In this document: positions 33,908 to 43,984 of the stretch, one piece after another | How the letters are laid out: the number at the start of each line of letters is the position of its first letter | Numbering within the stretch: position 1 is the stretch's first letter | Assembly (NCBI GenBank): GCA_024180945.1 | Contig: JAKSGN010000041.1 | Location: forward strand, 2,666,001 to 2,730,000 | Length of the DNA stretch: 64,000 nucleotides | Direction: 5' to 3' | DNA from: Macrophomina tecta | Taxonomy: Eukaryota > Ascomycota > Dothideomycetes > Botryosphaeriales > Botryosphaeriaceae | Program-made: the position numbers and the translations under genes | Notes under the pieces: model-generated | The model's input: only the letters and a program-made list of their open reading frames with translations | Told to the model about the DNA's origin: nothing | The model's database searches: none

Positions 33908-35277
33908 ATGCGGTCTATTCTGTCCACTTGCGCGCTGGTCGCCGCTGCTTCCGCGCACACCATTTTCCAGGAGCTCTATGTCAACGGCGTGTCTCAGGGG
34001 CACACTACCGGCATTCGCGTGCCTGAATACGACGGGTATGATGCTTAGCTATTTTTCTTGTCACCGTCTATCCACACAGCCTCAGCCCCTCCGACTCGTG
34101 TTTAAACACCCCGAGCATCCGCAAAGTGCCGATCGGCCACTAACATCAACTACTGCCAGCCCTATCACCGACGTCACCTCCAACGATGTCATCTGTAACG
34201 GCGGGGTTAACCCCTTGAGGACTCCACTGCCGAGCGCTGTCATTGACGTATGTCTGCCTTTCCTCTTTTTAGCCTCCGCGACCTTCATCTCCGCCTCAAA
34301 CGCCAAGCTTCACCAGTGCATGACATGTACCGCTAGCGAGCCTAGGACATTCTCCTGGCGAGTCCGCTTCGGAGAATCATGACAAGTGCAGCCAAGCATC
34401 GACAAAAACCTACCTCTGCCCCACGCTCTCCGACTGTAAACAATACATTTGAGTCAGCAAAAACAGTCGGGACGGGAAAGAGATCAGTCATGGCATACAT
34501 GAGAAAGGAGTCGGAGCATTTCGCCCCGGGCGTTAACGAGAGGAAACGTCCGAGGCGCTCACGTCCGGTGGAAAGCTCCTTTTCCCGTCAAGCGCCTTCT
34601 CTGCTCGGCGCAGCGGTGATCTGGGAAATCAAAACACGCTGAACACTTCCCAATCCGGCACGTGCGGAGAGCCTCATCCCGCGCACATACTGCAACCTCA
34701 AACACCACTACCACTCCACCCACACAATCAACCAAGCTCGCGTCCCCTAACCCACTTCCAGGTTCCCGCCGGCGCCAGCGTGACCGCCGAGTTCCACCAC
34801 ACCCTGAAGGGCCTCGACCCGTCCGACGGCGACGACCCGATCAGCGCCTCGCACAAAGGCCCCATCATCGCGTACCTGGCCAAAGTGCCTGACGCGAAGC
34901 AGACCACGGTCACCGGCCTCTCGTGGTTCAAGATCTACGCCGATGGGCTGGACGGCAGCTCGGGCACGTGGGCGGTCGACAAGCTGATCAAGAACAAGGG
35001 CAAGGTCAGCTTCACCATCCCCAAGTGCATCCCGGCGGGCAACTACCTGCTGCGCGTCGAGCTGATTGCCCTGCACGGCGCGAGCTCCTACCCGGGCGCC
35101 CAGCTGTACATGGAGTGCGCCCAGATCAACGTCACCGGCGGCACCGGCTCCAGCGTGCCCAGCGGCGTCCGCTTCCCCGGCGCCTACAAGACTAACGATC
35201 CCGGTATCTTGTTTAACTTGTACTACCCCACCCCCACGACGTACACTATCCCTGGCCCTACTGTGCTCAAGTGCTAG
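33908..35277 (+). CDS. AA9 lytic polysaccharide monooxygenase
   Basis: Exons 33908-34035, 34160-34247 and 34762-35277 give 243 residues, typical of a single-domain AA9. The start is in CACCATG. A 16-residue signal peptide ends in ASA and is followed directly by H17 (HTIFQELYVNGV), so the mature N-terminal His can form the copper histidine brace with H103 (SASHKGPIIAYL). Y188 (AQLYMECAQINV) is the expected axial Tyr, with second-sphere H177 and Q186. There is no CBM. AA9 enzymes oxidatively cleave cellulose and some hemicelluloses using copper and an external electron donor; the divergent neighbour encodes such a donor (CDH). The second intron is 514 nt, about ten times the usual size here. 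The gene is convergent with PWP2 downstream. Confidence 0.95.
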
Positions 35278-35899
35278 AGAGCCTGCTGCGCCTTTTGGCT
35301 TTGCGAGTGCTTTTTGAGGGAGAGGGAAGAATGAGTGGCGGGGAGAGGGTTGTTATCCGTCTTGTGAATGCTTCATCTTGATTGAGCCTGGCCAGAACAG
35401 AAGCAGTGCATTTTCTGTAAATACTTTCCGCGGAGGGAGGAGAGTCTTGTGGATAGTACAAAGAGATGTTTGAAAACCAACACCAGATCGTTCGAGCATC
35501 ATGAAGTGGAAAACGAAAATCTTTGCTCTGGATTCTTGCAACAGAAAACAATATTGGAGAGCCGAAGCTACCGTCTGCAGGCAGACTCAAAGTGAAAGCC
35601 ACATTTTACACGCTCGGGCGGTTCATTCAAATCGCAATGACAGTGCCACGCGATGCATTAGATTCTGCGTATCGACCTCGTACAAAGTTGGCTGAAATCC
35701 CCACAGCGCCACTTCTTTATCTTCGCTTGGAGCATAGCTCCATATTTCGGCCCTCTGGAACCCACATGCATGATAACCCGTGCTTTTTACGACCAAATAA
35801 AGACGCAACTCCTTTGTCGACGATCCCACAAGCCAACAAATCAACAAGAAACAAGACCTTAATGTAAAGTGGAGTGGAAGGATTTGGTGGAACCTACTC
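35278..35899. other. Convergent 3' intergenic region
   Basis: About 620 bp between the 3' ends of the LPMO and PWP2 genes. No coding signal is seen. Confidence 0.45.
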
Positions 35900-38787
35900 C
35901 TAATCCAGCCCCATCCACTCCTCGCTCCCGCCGTCACTCCCCTCTCCCTCCTCGACTTCCATGTCATCCCCTCCCTCAACGAGGCCAAGTACCTCGTCTG
36001 CTCCCAGTGCGCCATTCTGCTTGCCCACCGGCTGCGCAAGCAAAAAGTCGATTGCGTACACATTGTCTTCCGCAAGCCGTGCGACTTCCCGCTGCACCTT
36101 CGCAACAACCTTTTGGACAGCGCGCAGCTCTGGGGCAAACTCTCCCTGACGGTCCTTGAGCACACGACCGTGGCTGGTCAGAAGCGCCTCGATCCAGCGC
36201 AGGTTGAACTCTAGGTGTGGGCTCTCGTCCGCCTGAGCCGCCACAAAGCGGAGCAGACGGGCTAGGTATACTTGAGGAAGGTCGCGCACGACGAGAGAAA
36301 TGTCTTGGAGAGGGGTTGCATAGTATACCCTGGCAATCAGGCCGCGCTCGTTCAGCCGGAAGGCCATGGCCAGCGCACGCAGGTACTGGCCTTCTTTCAC
36401 CGCCGCCAGTGTCGAGTCTGGCGTTACCGTCACATCGAGATCGAACGGATCGAACTGCAGCGTGTTGTCCAGGCTGTAAATGAGCAGACCTTCGGTGCTT
36501 GCGGCGCAGAAGGCGCGGCCCGTAGGCGCGAAGGCCACAGCGGGCACGCGAACCTCCGGACGAGTGCGCCTCGAACTCATGTCACCACCCCGTTGCGCAC
36601 CAGGCAGTGTCTTGTCGCCAGCCAGACGATCCTCCAGGTCCGAAGCTTCACCAGTTTCGTCGATGAGGCCGCGAGGCCCACCTTCGGTTAGCAGCTTGCT
36701 GTTGAGGAACTCCTGGGTGCCGTCTAGCGAGAGGTTCACGCTAACAGTGTACTTTTTCAATAGTACGCCCGACTGCACGTCGTACAGGCAGATGTATTTG
36801 CTGTTGCCGCCAGCGAGAACGCACGTGCCGTCTGCGCTATAGGTGATGTTTTGGAAAGACTTGGTGCCGGCCACGTTCGCCGCGGTCCGTCGGTCCGTCA
36901 TTTTGCGGCCGCCCGAGACGTCGCGACGACCGTCTAGACCACCGACCTGAGTCGCCTCGGATACTGACCAGAAAGACAGCTGACCGTCCAATGTCGCCAC
37001 CGCAATCTGTTTTGAGTCTGGTCGGAAGGCTAGGCTGAGGACGTCTGACTGCAACTGAAGCGGTTCGCTGGTCTGTGTTCTTGCAAAAATATCCCAAATG
37101 CGGACGGTGTGATCCCAACTGCCGCTGACAATGTTACCACCGTTCGGCGCAAAAGCCAAGCACGCCACCGGCGCTTCGTGTCCGGAGAGAGTGTCTAGCA
37201 ATTGGCCGGTCTGGACGGACCAGATATGGATATCTGGGTCATCACGCGAGCCAGCGCAAATAACCTCTCCGCTGGGGTCGACGGCGATGGAGGAGAACGA
37301 GAGGCGCTTCGGTGCAGTGAAGGTGCGGAAATTTCGGTACCGGATGAGATCCCAGGCTCGCACAGAGCCGTCGAGGGAAGCTGTGAAGAGAACGTTGCCG
37401 CGCTTGGCGAATTCGCAAGCAGTAACGCCGCTGGTGTGCTCGGTGAATGTGACAATGCAGAATCCGGACGCGACGTCCCAGACCTTGACCTTTCCGTCGT
37501 CGGCGCAGGTTATAATCCTCTGGCCATCGGGAGAATATACAATTGAGTTCATTGAATCGAAATGGCCCTGCTGCTTTAGAATGTAAGATTCAGACTGCCA
37601 CTCCCAGACGAGCAGTTGTCCTAGTTTTGAAGCGCCAAATGCTAGCCATTCGCCAGTCTTGTTGATCGTCACAAAGTCGATGTCATTCTGGGAGATGCTA
37701 TTGAAGTCAGCATGGGGCAATTCTGAATAAGTGGGATCCATACCTGAGGTTTTGGATGGTGGAAAACTCAGGAAGCTCGTGAATCCCGAAAATACCGTTC
37801 GAGAAACCCACGACCAGGAGATTGGTCTCGGCATGAAACGCAGCACATGTGACATGCGCATTGTTTTGCATGAAGTAATGCTTTTCCGCTATCCTCCAGC
37901 GCTCGGTATCTTCTTCGGGTTCGTCTTCATCCATACCAGGCTTTGGAAGGTATTGCCACTCGAACAACGCGCCGTCTTTGCTTACCGTGTACATCTGAGA
38001 TGCGATCAGCATTCAACGTCCTGCCGCCACAGCTGGAGCATGTCACCTACCGATTCTTGATCTTTTGAGAACCATGCGCCAACGACAGCTTGCCTATGCC
38101 CGGCCAAGGTTGTGGGAACGAAGCCATCTTCCGGATCCAGGCTCCATATTCTTGCTGTGAGGTCCTTCGACGAAGTCAGGAAGAACCTCGAGTCGCCGGA
38201 CCACTCTATACTCTCGACACTATCATAATGTCCTGTGTATACTCTGTGGCGGACAAACGGTGCAAATTCCAGCTCTCCGTCAGCACCAGCATCCGGAGTT
38301 GAAGGCGTGTGCCAGACTTCGACTTGGCGGCCGATTGCGGCGGCGAATTGGCGACCATTGGGCGCGAAAGCGATCGCAGATACAGGCGACCGGAAGGAGA
38401 AATGGTAGAGTGCTATGCGACGGGGCACGTTGGTCAGGATGGCGCGGCCGTCCTCGTCAACGGACAATAGCAGATTGCCGCGGGGATTTAGGGCGATGCG
38501 GGCGATGTTCCGGCGGTGGGCGAAGGGCAAGGTATGCGATTTGTTACTGCGAGCTGGTAAGTTTCTGGGCAGTGGATTTGCGCATGGCTCGCGGGAAGGC
38601 GCACTTGACTAGGTCAAAGATAGAGACGCGGTTGCCAACGGGCGACAGTAGACAGGTGCCATCGGGAGTGAAGAGGAGGTTGCCGCGGCTGTACACAGTA
38701 CCCAGCAGGTTCGAGAACTGTTTTCAGGTCAGCGACGGGCGCAGCGGCACGGGCGGAGGACTTGCGCACCCTAAAGTCGGTCTTCAT
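35900..38787 (-). CDS. PWP2: Periodic tryptophan protein 2 (UTP-B, SSU processome)
   Basis: Five exons on the - strand: 38787-38770, 38717-38605, 38546-38051, 37994-37744, 37697-35900, giving 891 residues, close to the usual 900 or so. The first exon is 18 nt (M-K-T-D-F-R), followed by FSNLLGTVYSRGNLLFTPDG, the conserved N-terminus. Two WD40 propellers are visible: GHYDSVESIEWSGDS, GHFDSMNSIVYSPDG, VSGSWDHTVRIWDIF and GHEAPVACLAFAPNG are clear repeats, and INKTGEWLAFGASKLGQL is a PWP2 signature. The C-terminal Utp12-type helical domain (LYLARLLRF-like region, NLRWIEALLTSHG) precedes an acidic tail. The protein belongs to the UTP-B complex that scaffolds the 5' ETS of pre-rRNA in 18S rRNA maturation in the nucleolus. 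Confidence 0.95.
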
Positions 38788-39180
38788 GGCTGCGCGGACT
38801 TATCGATTGCGGGCTCGAAACTTTTTGGTGTTGCAGCAGCTGAAGGGCTTGGCGGGCGGGCAGGCGGCGATCCGAGCGCGTGTGCTAGCGTGGCCCAACG
38901 CGCTTTCCCCCAGGGTCTCTCGCTCGCCGAAGGGGAACCTCGACTTAGGGGCTTCCACCACTGCTCTCCACTGTCTCCCACTCAGCGCCGCCCCATTGAC
39001 GTCCGCCCGTCCTCCAACTCCGTCCGCTCGCTCCACCAACGTCCGCGCCCTCCTCGGCCTCGGTCACTACACTGTGAGCTCTGCCTGCTCAGGGGCTCCC
39101 TTGCGCATCCCGCTCACGTTCGCCGCAGTTCCGTACTTTTCTCCTACCACTGTCTAAGGCAACGCGCCTCACCACACGAA
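38788..39180. promoter_or_regulatory. PWP2-septin bidirectional promoter region
   Basis: 393 bp between two divergent start codons; it must contain both promoters. I could not assign individual sites. Confidence 0.5.
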
Positions 39181-40606
39181 ATGGCGGAATCTGCGTCCCC
39201 GATTGGCATTGCCAATGTGAGTTGACCCTCTGTTCGCATGCGCCGAAGGAGTGCTGACCTGTGCATAGCTCCCTAACCAACGGTAAACAGCTGCCTGCTA
39301 CTCCTTGCTACGCCGACCATGACACCTGACACAATCGCAGGCACAAGATCGTCGCCAAGCGCGGTGCCGCCTTCACCATCATGGTACTTCTCCATCCGAC
39401 GCATGCAGCACAGCCGGGCATTGACGTCGTGTGATAGGTTGCTGGCGAGTCGGGCCTCGGAAAAACGACCTTCATCAACACCCTCTTCTCCACCACCATC
39501 AAGAACTATGCCGACCACAAGCGCCGCCACCAGAAGCAGGTTGACAAGACGGTCGAGATTGAGATTACCAAGGCTGAGCTCGAGGAGAAGTTCTTCAAGG
39601 GTCAGTATAGGGGAACCCCGCGCCGACCTAACGCGCGCATTCGCTCATTTGCTTTATAGTCCGCCTTACGGTCATTGACACCCCTGGTTTCGGCGACTAT
39701 GTCAACAACCGCGACTCGTGGCAACCCATCATCGAGTTCTTGGACGACCAGCATGAGTCGTACATGCTTCAGGAGCAGCAGCCCAAGCGTACCGAGAAGA
39801 TCGACCTCCGCGTCCACGCTTGCCTCTACTTCATCCGCCCCACTGGCCACACCTTGAAGCCTCTGGATATTGAGGTCATGAAGCGCCTCTGCACTCGCGT
39901 CAACCTTATCCCCGTTGTCGCGAAGGCCGATACCCTCAGCCCCGCCGATCTGGCCAAGTTTAAGGCGAAGGTAGAATTTGCGCGTCCCAATCGGCTGAAA
40001 GTTGAAATTTACTGATCGAAATCGTAGATTCGCTCGGTCATTGAGGCCCAGGGCATCAAGATCTACCAGCCCCCGCTTGAGGAGGATGATGAGGCCGGTC
40101 TCCAGCACGCCCGCAGCCTGATTGCTGCCATGCCCTTCTCCGTCATTGGCTCCGAGAAGGACGTCTCGACCCCTGATGGCCGTACTGTCAAGGGTCGCCA
40201 GTACGCCTGGGGTGTTGCCGAGGTCGAAAACGAGGAGCACTGCGACTTTAAGAAGCTCCGCGCCATTCTGATCCGCACGCACATGCTCGACCTGATTCAC
40301 ACGACGGAGGAGAACCACTACGAGGCCTACAGGGCACAGCAGATGGAGACGCGGAAGTTTGGCGAGGCTAGGCCAAGGAAGTTGGATAATCCCAAGTTCA
40401 AGGAGGAGGAGGAGGCTCTTCGCAAGCGCTTCACAGAGCAGGTCAAGGTGGAGGAGCAGCGTTTCCGCCAGTGGGAGCAGAAGCTCATCTCGGAGCGCGA
40501 CCGCCTCAACAAGGATCTGGAGCAGAGCCATGCAGTCATCAAGCAGCTCGAGGCCGAGGTCGAGGCACTGCAAGGCAGCGTCACCCGCTCTCACGGCCGC
40601 CGTTAG
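39181..40606 (+). CDS. CDC12: Septin, Cdc12/AspC type
   Basis: Six exons: 39181-39216, 39269-39282, 39341-39383, 39438-39600, 39660-39970, 40028-40606, giving 381 residues. Exon 2 is only 14 nt, but it restores the conserved IANLPNQRHKIV sequence across three exons. The septin GTPase core is complete: P-loop GESGLGKTT (34-42), DTPGFGD, and AKADT (G4). The C-terminal part, beginning FKEEEEALRKRFTEQVKVEE, is the coiled coil that pairs septins. The IGIxNLPNQRxKIV opening and the lack of a long C-terminal extension fit the Cdc12 (AspC in Aspergillus) group. Septins assemble into filaments and rings that organise septation, branching and hyphal polarity. Confidence 0.93.
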
Positions 40607-41056
40607 GCCAATTTCGCCCTACGCACCTGGTTTTTCCTTTCTTCTGATACCTCTCATTTGCAGTCTTTCAGTACGTTTGTAATGGCGCTTAGCGAGCTTC
40701 AGTCAAGGCTTGGCTCGAGGCTTTGCGAATTTGCGACTGAGCTTTTTTCTTACGCAGCGCGACGGGGAGATGGGATTCCGTTCAGGCGCGGGAACCGTTG
40801 CGTAGTTGGGAGCTTTCTAGCTAGGAGAGAAGCATAAAATCTGGGGGAGCATCAGTTAATATTGCGTCTTCCACTTCTCCCTCATTGTAGATTAATGAAC
40901 TTTATTGCGTTGCCCTTGCACTAAGAGCCGCGCAACGTGAAAGTGAGGAATGCGGTCGCCTTGATGCCAAGACCGCGCAATCGCACCCAAGCTCTGCACC
41001 TGTACCTCCGTCATACACCATCGACCCTCCGCAAACGACATCTCCAGCGATATGTC
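40607..41056. other. Intergenic region, no gene seen
   Basis: 450 bp between tandem genes. It contains the septin 3' end and the promoter of the WD40 gene. Confidence 0.45.
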
Positions 41057-42368
41057 ATGACGGCGCAATTCCCGACCCGGCAAATCGCAAAGCTCTCCGG
41101 CCACAATGGTGAGCACCGCTCCAGCTACAGCAGCTTTCCCCACGTAAAACGAACATGCAAAAGCTCTAAGACGATAACAGGACCCGTTCACGCCGTGACC
41201 TACAGCGCCGGCTTGGGTCAATACGTACGTCTTTCCCCGCCAATGTCCCGCGTCGCCCAGGCTCTTTGAACCTCCCCACACGCCCCATGGCCTTTCACGA
41301 AAGAATGCATCTACTGATACCTATCCCGCCGCCCATCAGGTCCTCACCGGCTCCTCCGACCGCACGATCCGCCTGTTCAACCCCTCGCGCGGCACGGGTA
41401 ACTCGCTGGTCCAAAAGTACGAGGCGCACGGCTACGAGGTCCTCGACATTGCCGTCTCCGACGACAACGCGCGCTTCGCCAGCGTCGGCGGCGACAAGAC
41501 GGTGTTCCTGTGGGACGTCGCGAGCGCGTCGACGCTGCGCCGGTTCAGCGGGCATAGTGGCCGGTGCAATGCCGTGGCTTTCGCGGCCGAGGGGGGCGTG
41601 CTGGTTAGTGGTGAGTCCTGCGCGTTTCGGCGTCTCGGAATCGCGGGCACGGGGCTGATGATGGGCTTGCTACAGGGAGCTTCGATGCGACGGTCAAGCT
41701 GTGGGATCTCAAGAGCCAGTCCCATAAGCCGCTCATGACGCTGTCGGAGGCGAAGGATAGCATCTCGGCGGTTTGCGTGTGGGGGAATGAGATTTTTGCG
41801 GGGTGCGTGGATGGGAGGGTGAGGTTGTATGATATTCGCATGGGGCAGGCGTTTGTCGATGTTATTGGGCGTAAGTTAAGGTCATTGGTGCTGGGAGCTG
41901 TTGGCTTGGGGCTGATCCAATGTCTCTGGCAGAGCCCGTTACTTCTATCTCGCTGACTAGGGATGCGGAGTCTGTGTTGACGAGCACGCTGGACTCTACC
42001 ATACGGTTGATGGACAAGTCGAATGGAAAGTTGCTGCAGTCGTACAAAGCGCCAGAGGTAATGCTCTCAAGCCTGAAATCGATAGTTGGATATGGTTTGC
42101 TGATTATCAATTCTTGTAGTACACCAACACCACCTATCGCATTCGTTCGACTCTCGGCCTCAAAGACGCTGTGGCGATTGCGGGCAGCGAGGATGGAAGC
42201 ATCTTCGCCTGGGACGTGGTATCAGGCACGGTTTTGCATCGCCTTCGGCATGGGGAGCCCAAAGGCGCATCCAAGAAGGACGTCGTTAGCGCCGTGGCAT
42301 TCTGCCCAAGTAGAAAAGAGTTTGCCAGCGCAGGAGGCGATGGCAATGTTGTGGTCTGGGGTGTTTAG
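41057..42368 (+). CDS. WD40 protein, WDR83/MORG1-like
   Basis: Six exons: 41057-41108, 41181-41224, 41340-41610, 41676-41870, 41933-42057, 42120-42368, giving 311 residues. The start at 41057 is used because a nearby ATG at 41052 meets a stop after two codons. The chain is a single seven-bladed WD40 propeller with no extra domain: SGHNGPVHAVTYSAGLGQY, LTGSSDRTIRLFNPS, YEAHGYEVLDIAVSDDNARF, SGSFDATVKLWDLKSQ, STLDSTIRLMDKSNGKLLQS and ASAGGDGNVVVWGV. Length and repeat sequences match WDR83/MORG1, reported as a MAPK-scaffold and spliceosome-associated protein in other eukaryotes. The family is clear; the role in this fungus is inferred. Confidence 0.87.
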
Positions 42369-43034
42369 ATAACAAATCTCGGGTGGCGTTCTTGGTTCCG
42401 AGCATGCCCCTATACTTGGCACATCTCCTGGGCAAACATTACAGAGACTGGCAGTTAATACCACCTGATCTTGGAGAAGTATTAGGCACTTCGCCATTGA
42501 TCTATTCAAGCAATCCATGACCTTAGATTTGAGCCTCATAAATCGATGCACCCGTATATTTTCATGTCTTTGACGGGATGTGACACTGCATTACGGATTA
42601 CCCATCTGCAAAACTCACCAACAGAATCTTACGTAACACTAGCTCGGCACATAAACTAGTTTCTGAACGCCAGTGACAAGTCTGTCCAAAGACATGGTGG
42701 CTCTTGAAGTTATGTACATCATCAGCACCAAGCTATATAACCAGTCGGCAGTACGCACGAGCCTCTTAGTACAAGGAACATTCTTTACCGGCCCTTACCA
42801 GGTAATCATTTATTATTTCCTCATTCTTCCATAGAGGCAGAAAGAGAACAGTAAAGTTATCATGGAATAATGCACCCCCCTAAGGTCATTGCGTTATGGA
42901 ACGCCAACAACTTCAACTGACTACAAAAGATTGAACACTGCTCGGCGACGGGCCGCACAGAGAGCAACAACTCGACCGGCCAAACGAGAAGGAACGACGC
43001 TTCCAACGCCTCATGTGCCCTTCTTCTCAGCAAC
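42369..43034. other. Convergent intergenic region
   Basis: About 670 bp between the 3' ends of the WD40 gene and the small secreted protein gene. No coding signal is seen. Confidence 0.45.
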
Positions 43035-43491
43035 TCAAGAAGAGCAGAGACCGTTGCTGGTTAGAAAGTCCTCCAAAGCATCTACGCGGGGAACACAGTT
43101 GCAGAGCTACGAACAGCGTCAGTGTTTCAAACTGCAGAACGTTAGCATTGGCAACACACCTGAGGAGCCGCCAGCAATGCAGCCGAGAACGGCAGGGACC
43201 GCGTCGGAGGCGATGCCCGCCGCGATGCATCCGGCAGAGGCGATCGCGGCAGCGCAGGACAGGATGGGGCACTCGTCGGCCTGCGCGGCGAAGGCGATCT
43301 GGTCCGGGTTACGTTGAGGCCTGTTCGTTTGCAGTAACAAGGTAACAGTGTTTAGTTTTTTGGGGTAAGTTAGGAGGGTTCTGGGGAAGTGATTATGCAC
43401 TGGTATCGGCCCACTTCTGGGAAACGGCATTCTTGGGGGCGGCGGCAGCCGTGGCAGCTAGGGCGGAGGTAAATAGAGTGGAGAAGTGCAT
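43035..43491 (-). CDS. Small secreted cysteine-rich protein
   Basis: Three exons on the - strand: 43491-43415, 43320-43158, 43106-43035, giving 103 residues. No single open frame covers it. Exon 1 encodes a signal peptide (MHFSTLFTSALAATAAAA) and a short basic propeptide. Exon 2 encodes IAFAAQADECPILSCAAAI, then AGCIAAGIASDAVPAVLGC and IAGGSSG. A 51-nt intron with donor GTGTTG and a TAG acceptor joins it in frame to exon 3, LCNCVPRVDALEDFLTSNGL followed by C-S-S. Seven Cys lie in the mature part, alternating with Ala/Gly/Ile-rich helices. Small secreted fungal proteins of this general type are known, but I cannot name a Pfam family or function. The exon 1 donor (GTGGGC) is weak, so residues 26-31 are the least certain part. 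Confidence 0.72.
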
Positions 43492-43949
43492 TTTGGCCGA
43501 TTGAATGGGATGACTGTGGGCTGAGTGGGTGCTGTGCTTCGGAGGACTCGGTGGCTGCTTGCTTGGTGCTGCATGATATTTCGGGGAGTACTCAGCTAGT
43601 CGACACTCAAGCCAGAAGAGGCAAGCATGGCTTGCCCTATTATTCCGTCTGACCGTGGCGTTCCTAGCACAAGAGGCTTAGGGTGTTGGTGGTGCGGTGG
43701 ACCTGCTCTTTCTTACCAGCTCTTCGAAGCTCAACTGAAGACTGACCAACCATATCAGTCTCCAATGGAGTCGATAAGCTGGCTGCACACTGGTAAGAGT
43801 TCTGTCCGTCCAAGCTCATCAGGGTAGGAGTGAGAGGTGGTGTAACGGGAATGACGGCAGCCCCGGGCGAGAAAGCAGGCCGCTCTCAAGTTCCTCAGTG
43901 CCGGTGATTTTTTTTTTTTTTTTTAATTTCAGTGATTCCACAACAATAT

Positions 43950-43950
<1 letters not shown>

Positions 43951-43984
<34 letters not shown>
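43951..43984. repeat. (TGA)n microsatellite
   Basis: About eleven TGA (equivalently ATG) units, read directly. It sits just after a 17-nt T run. Confidence 0.93.

Noticed and set aside
43951..43984. Met-rich ORF starting in the (TGA)n/(ATG)n microsatellite
   Set aside because: The run of Met codons is just the simple repeat read in one frame; the rest of the ORF has no domain.
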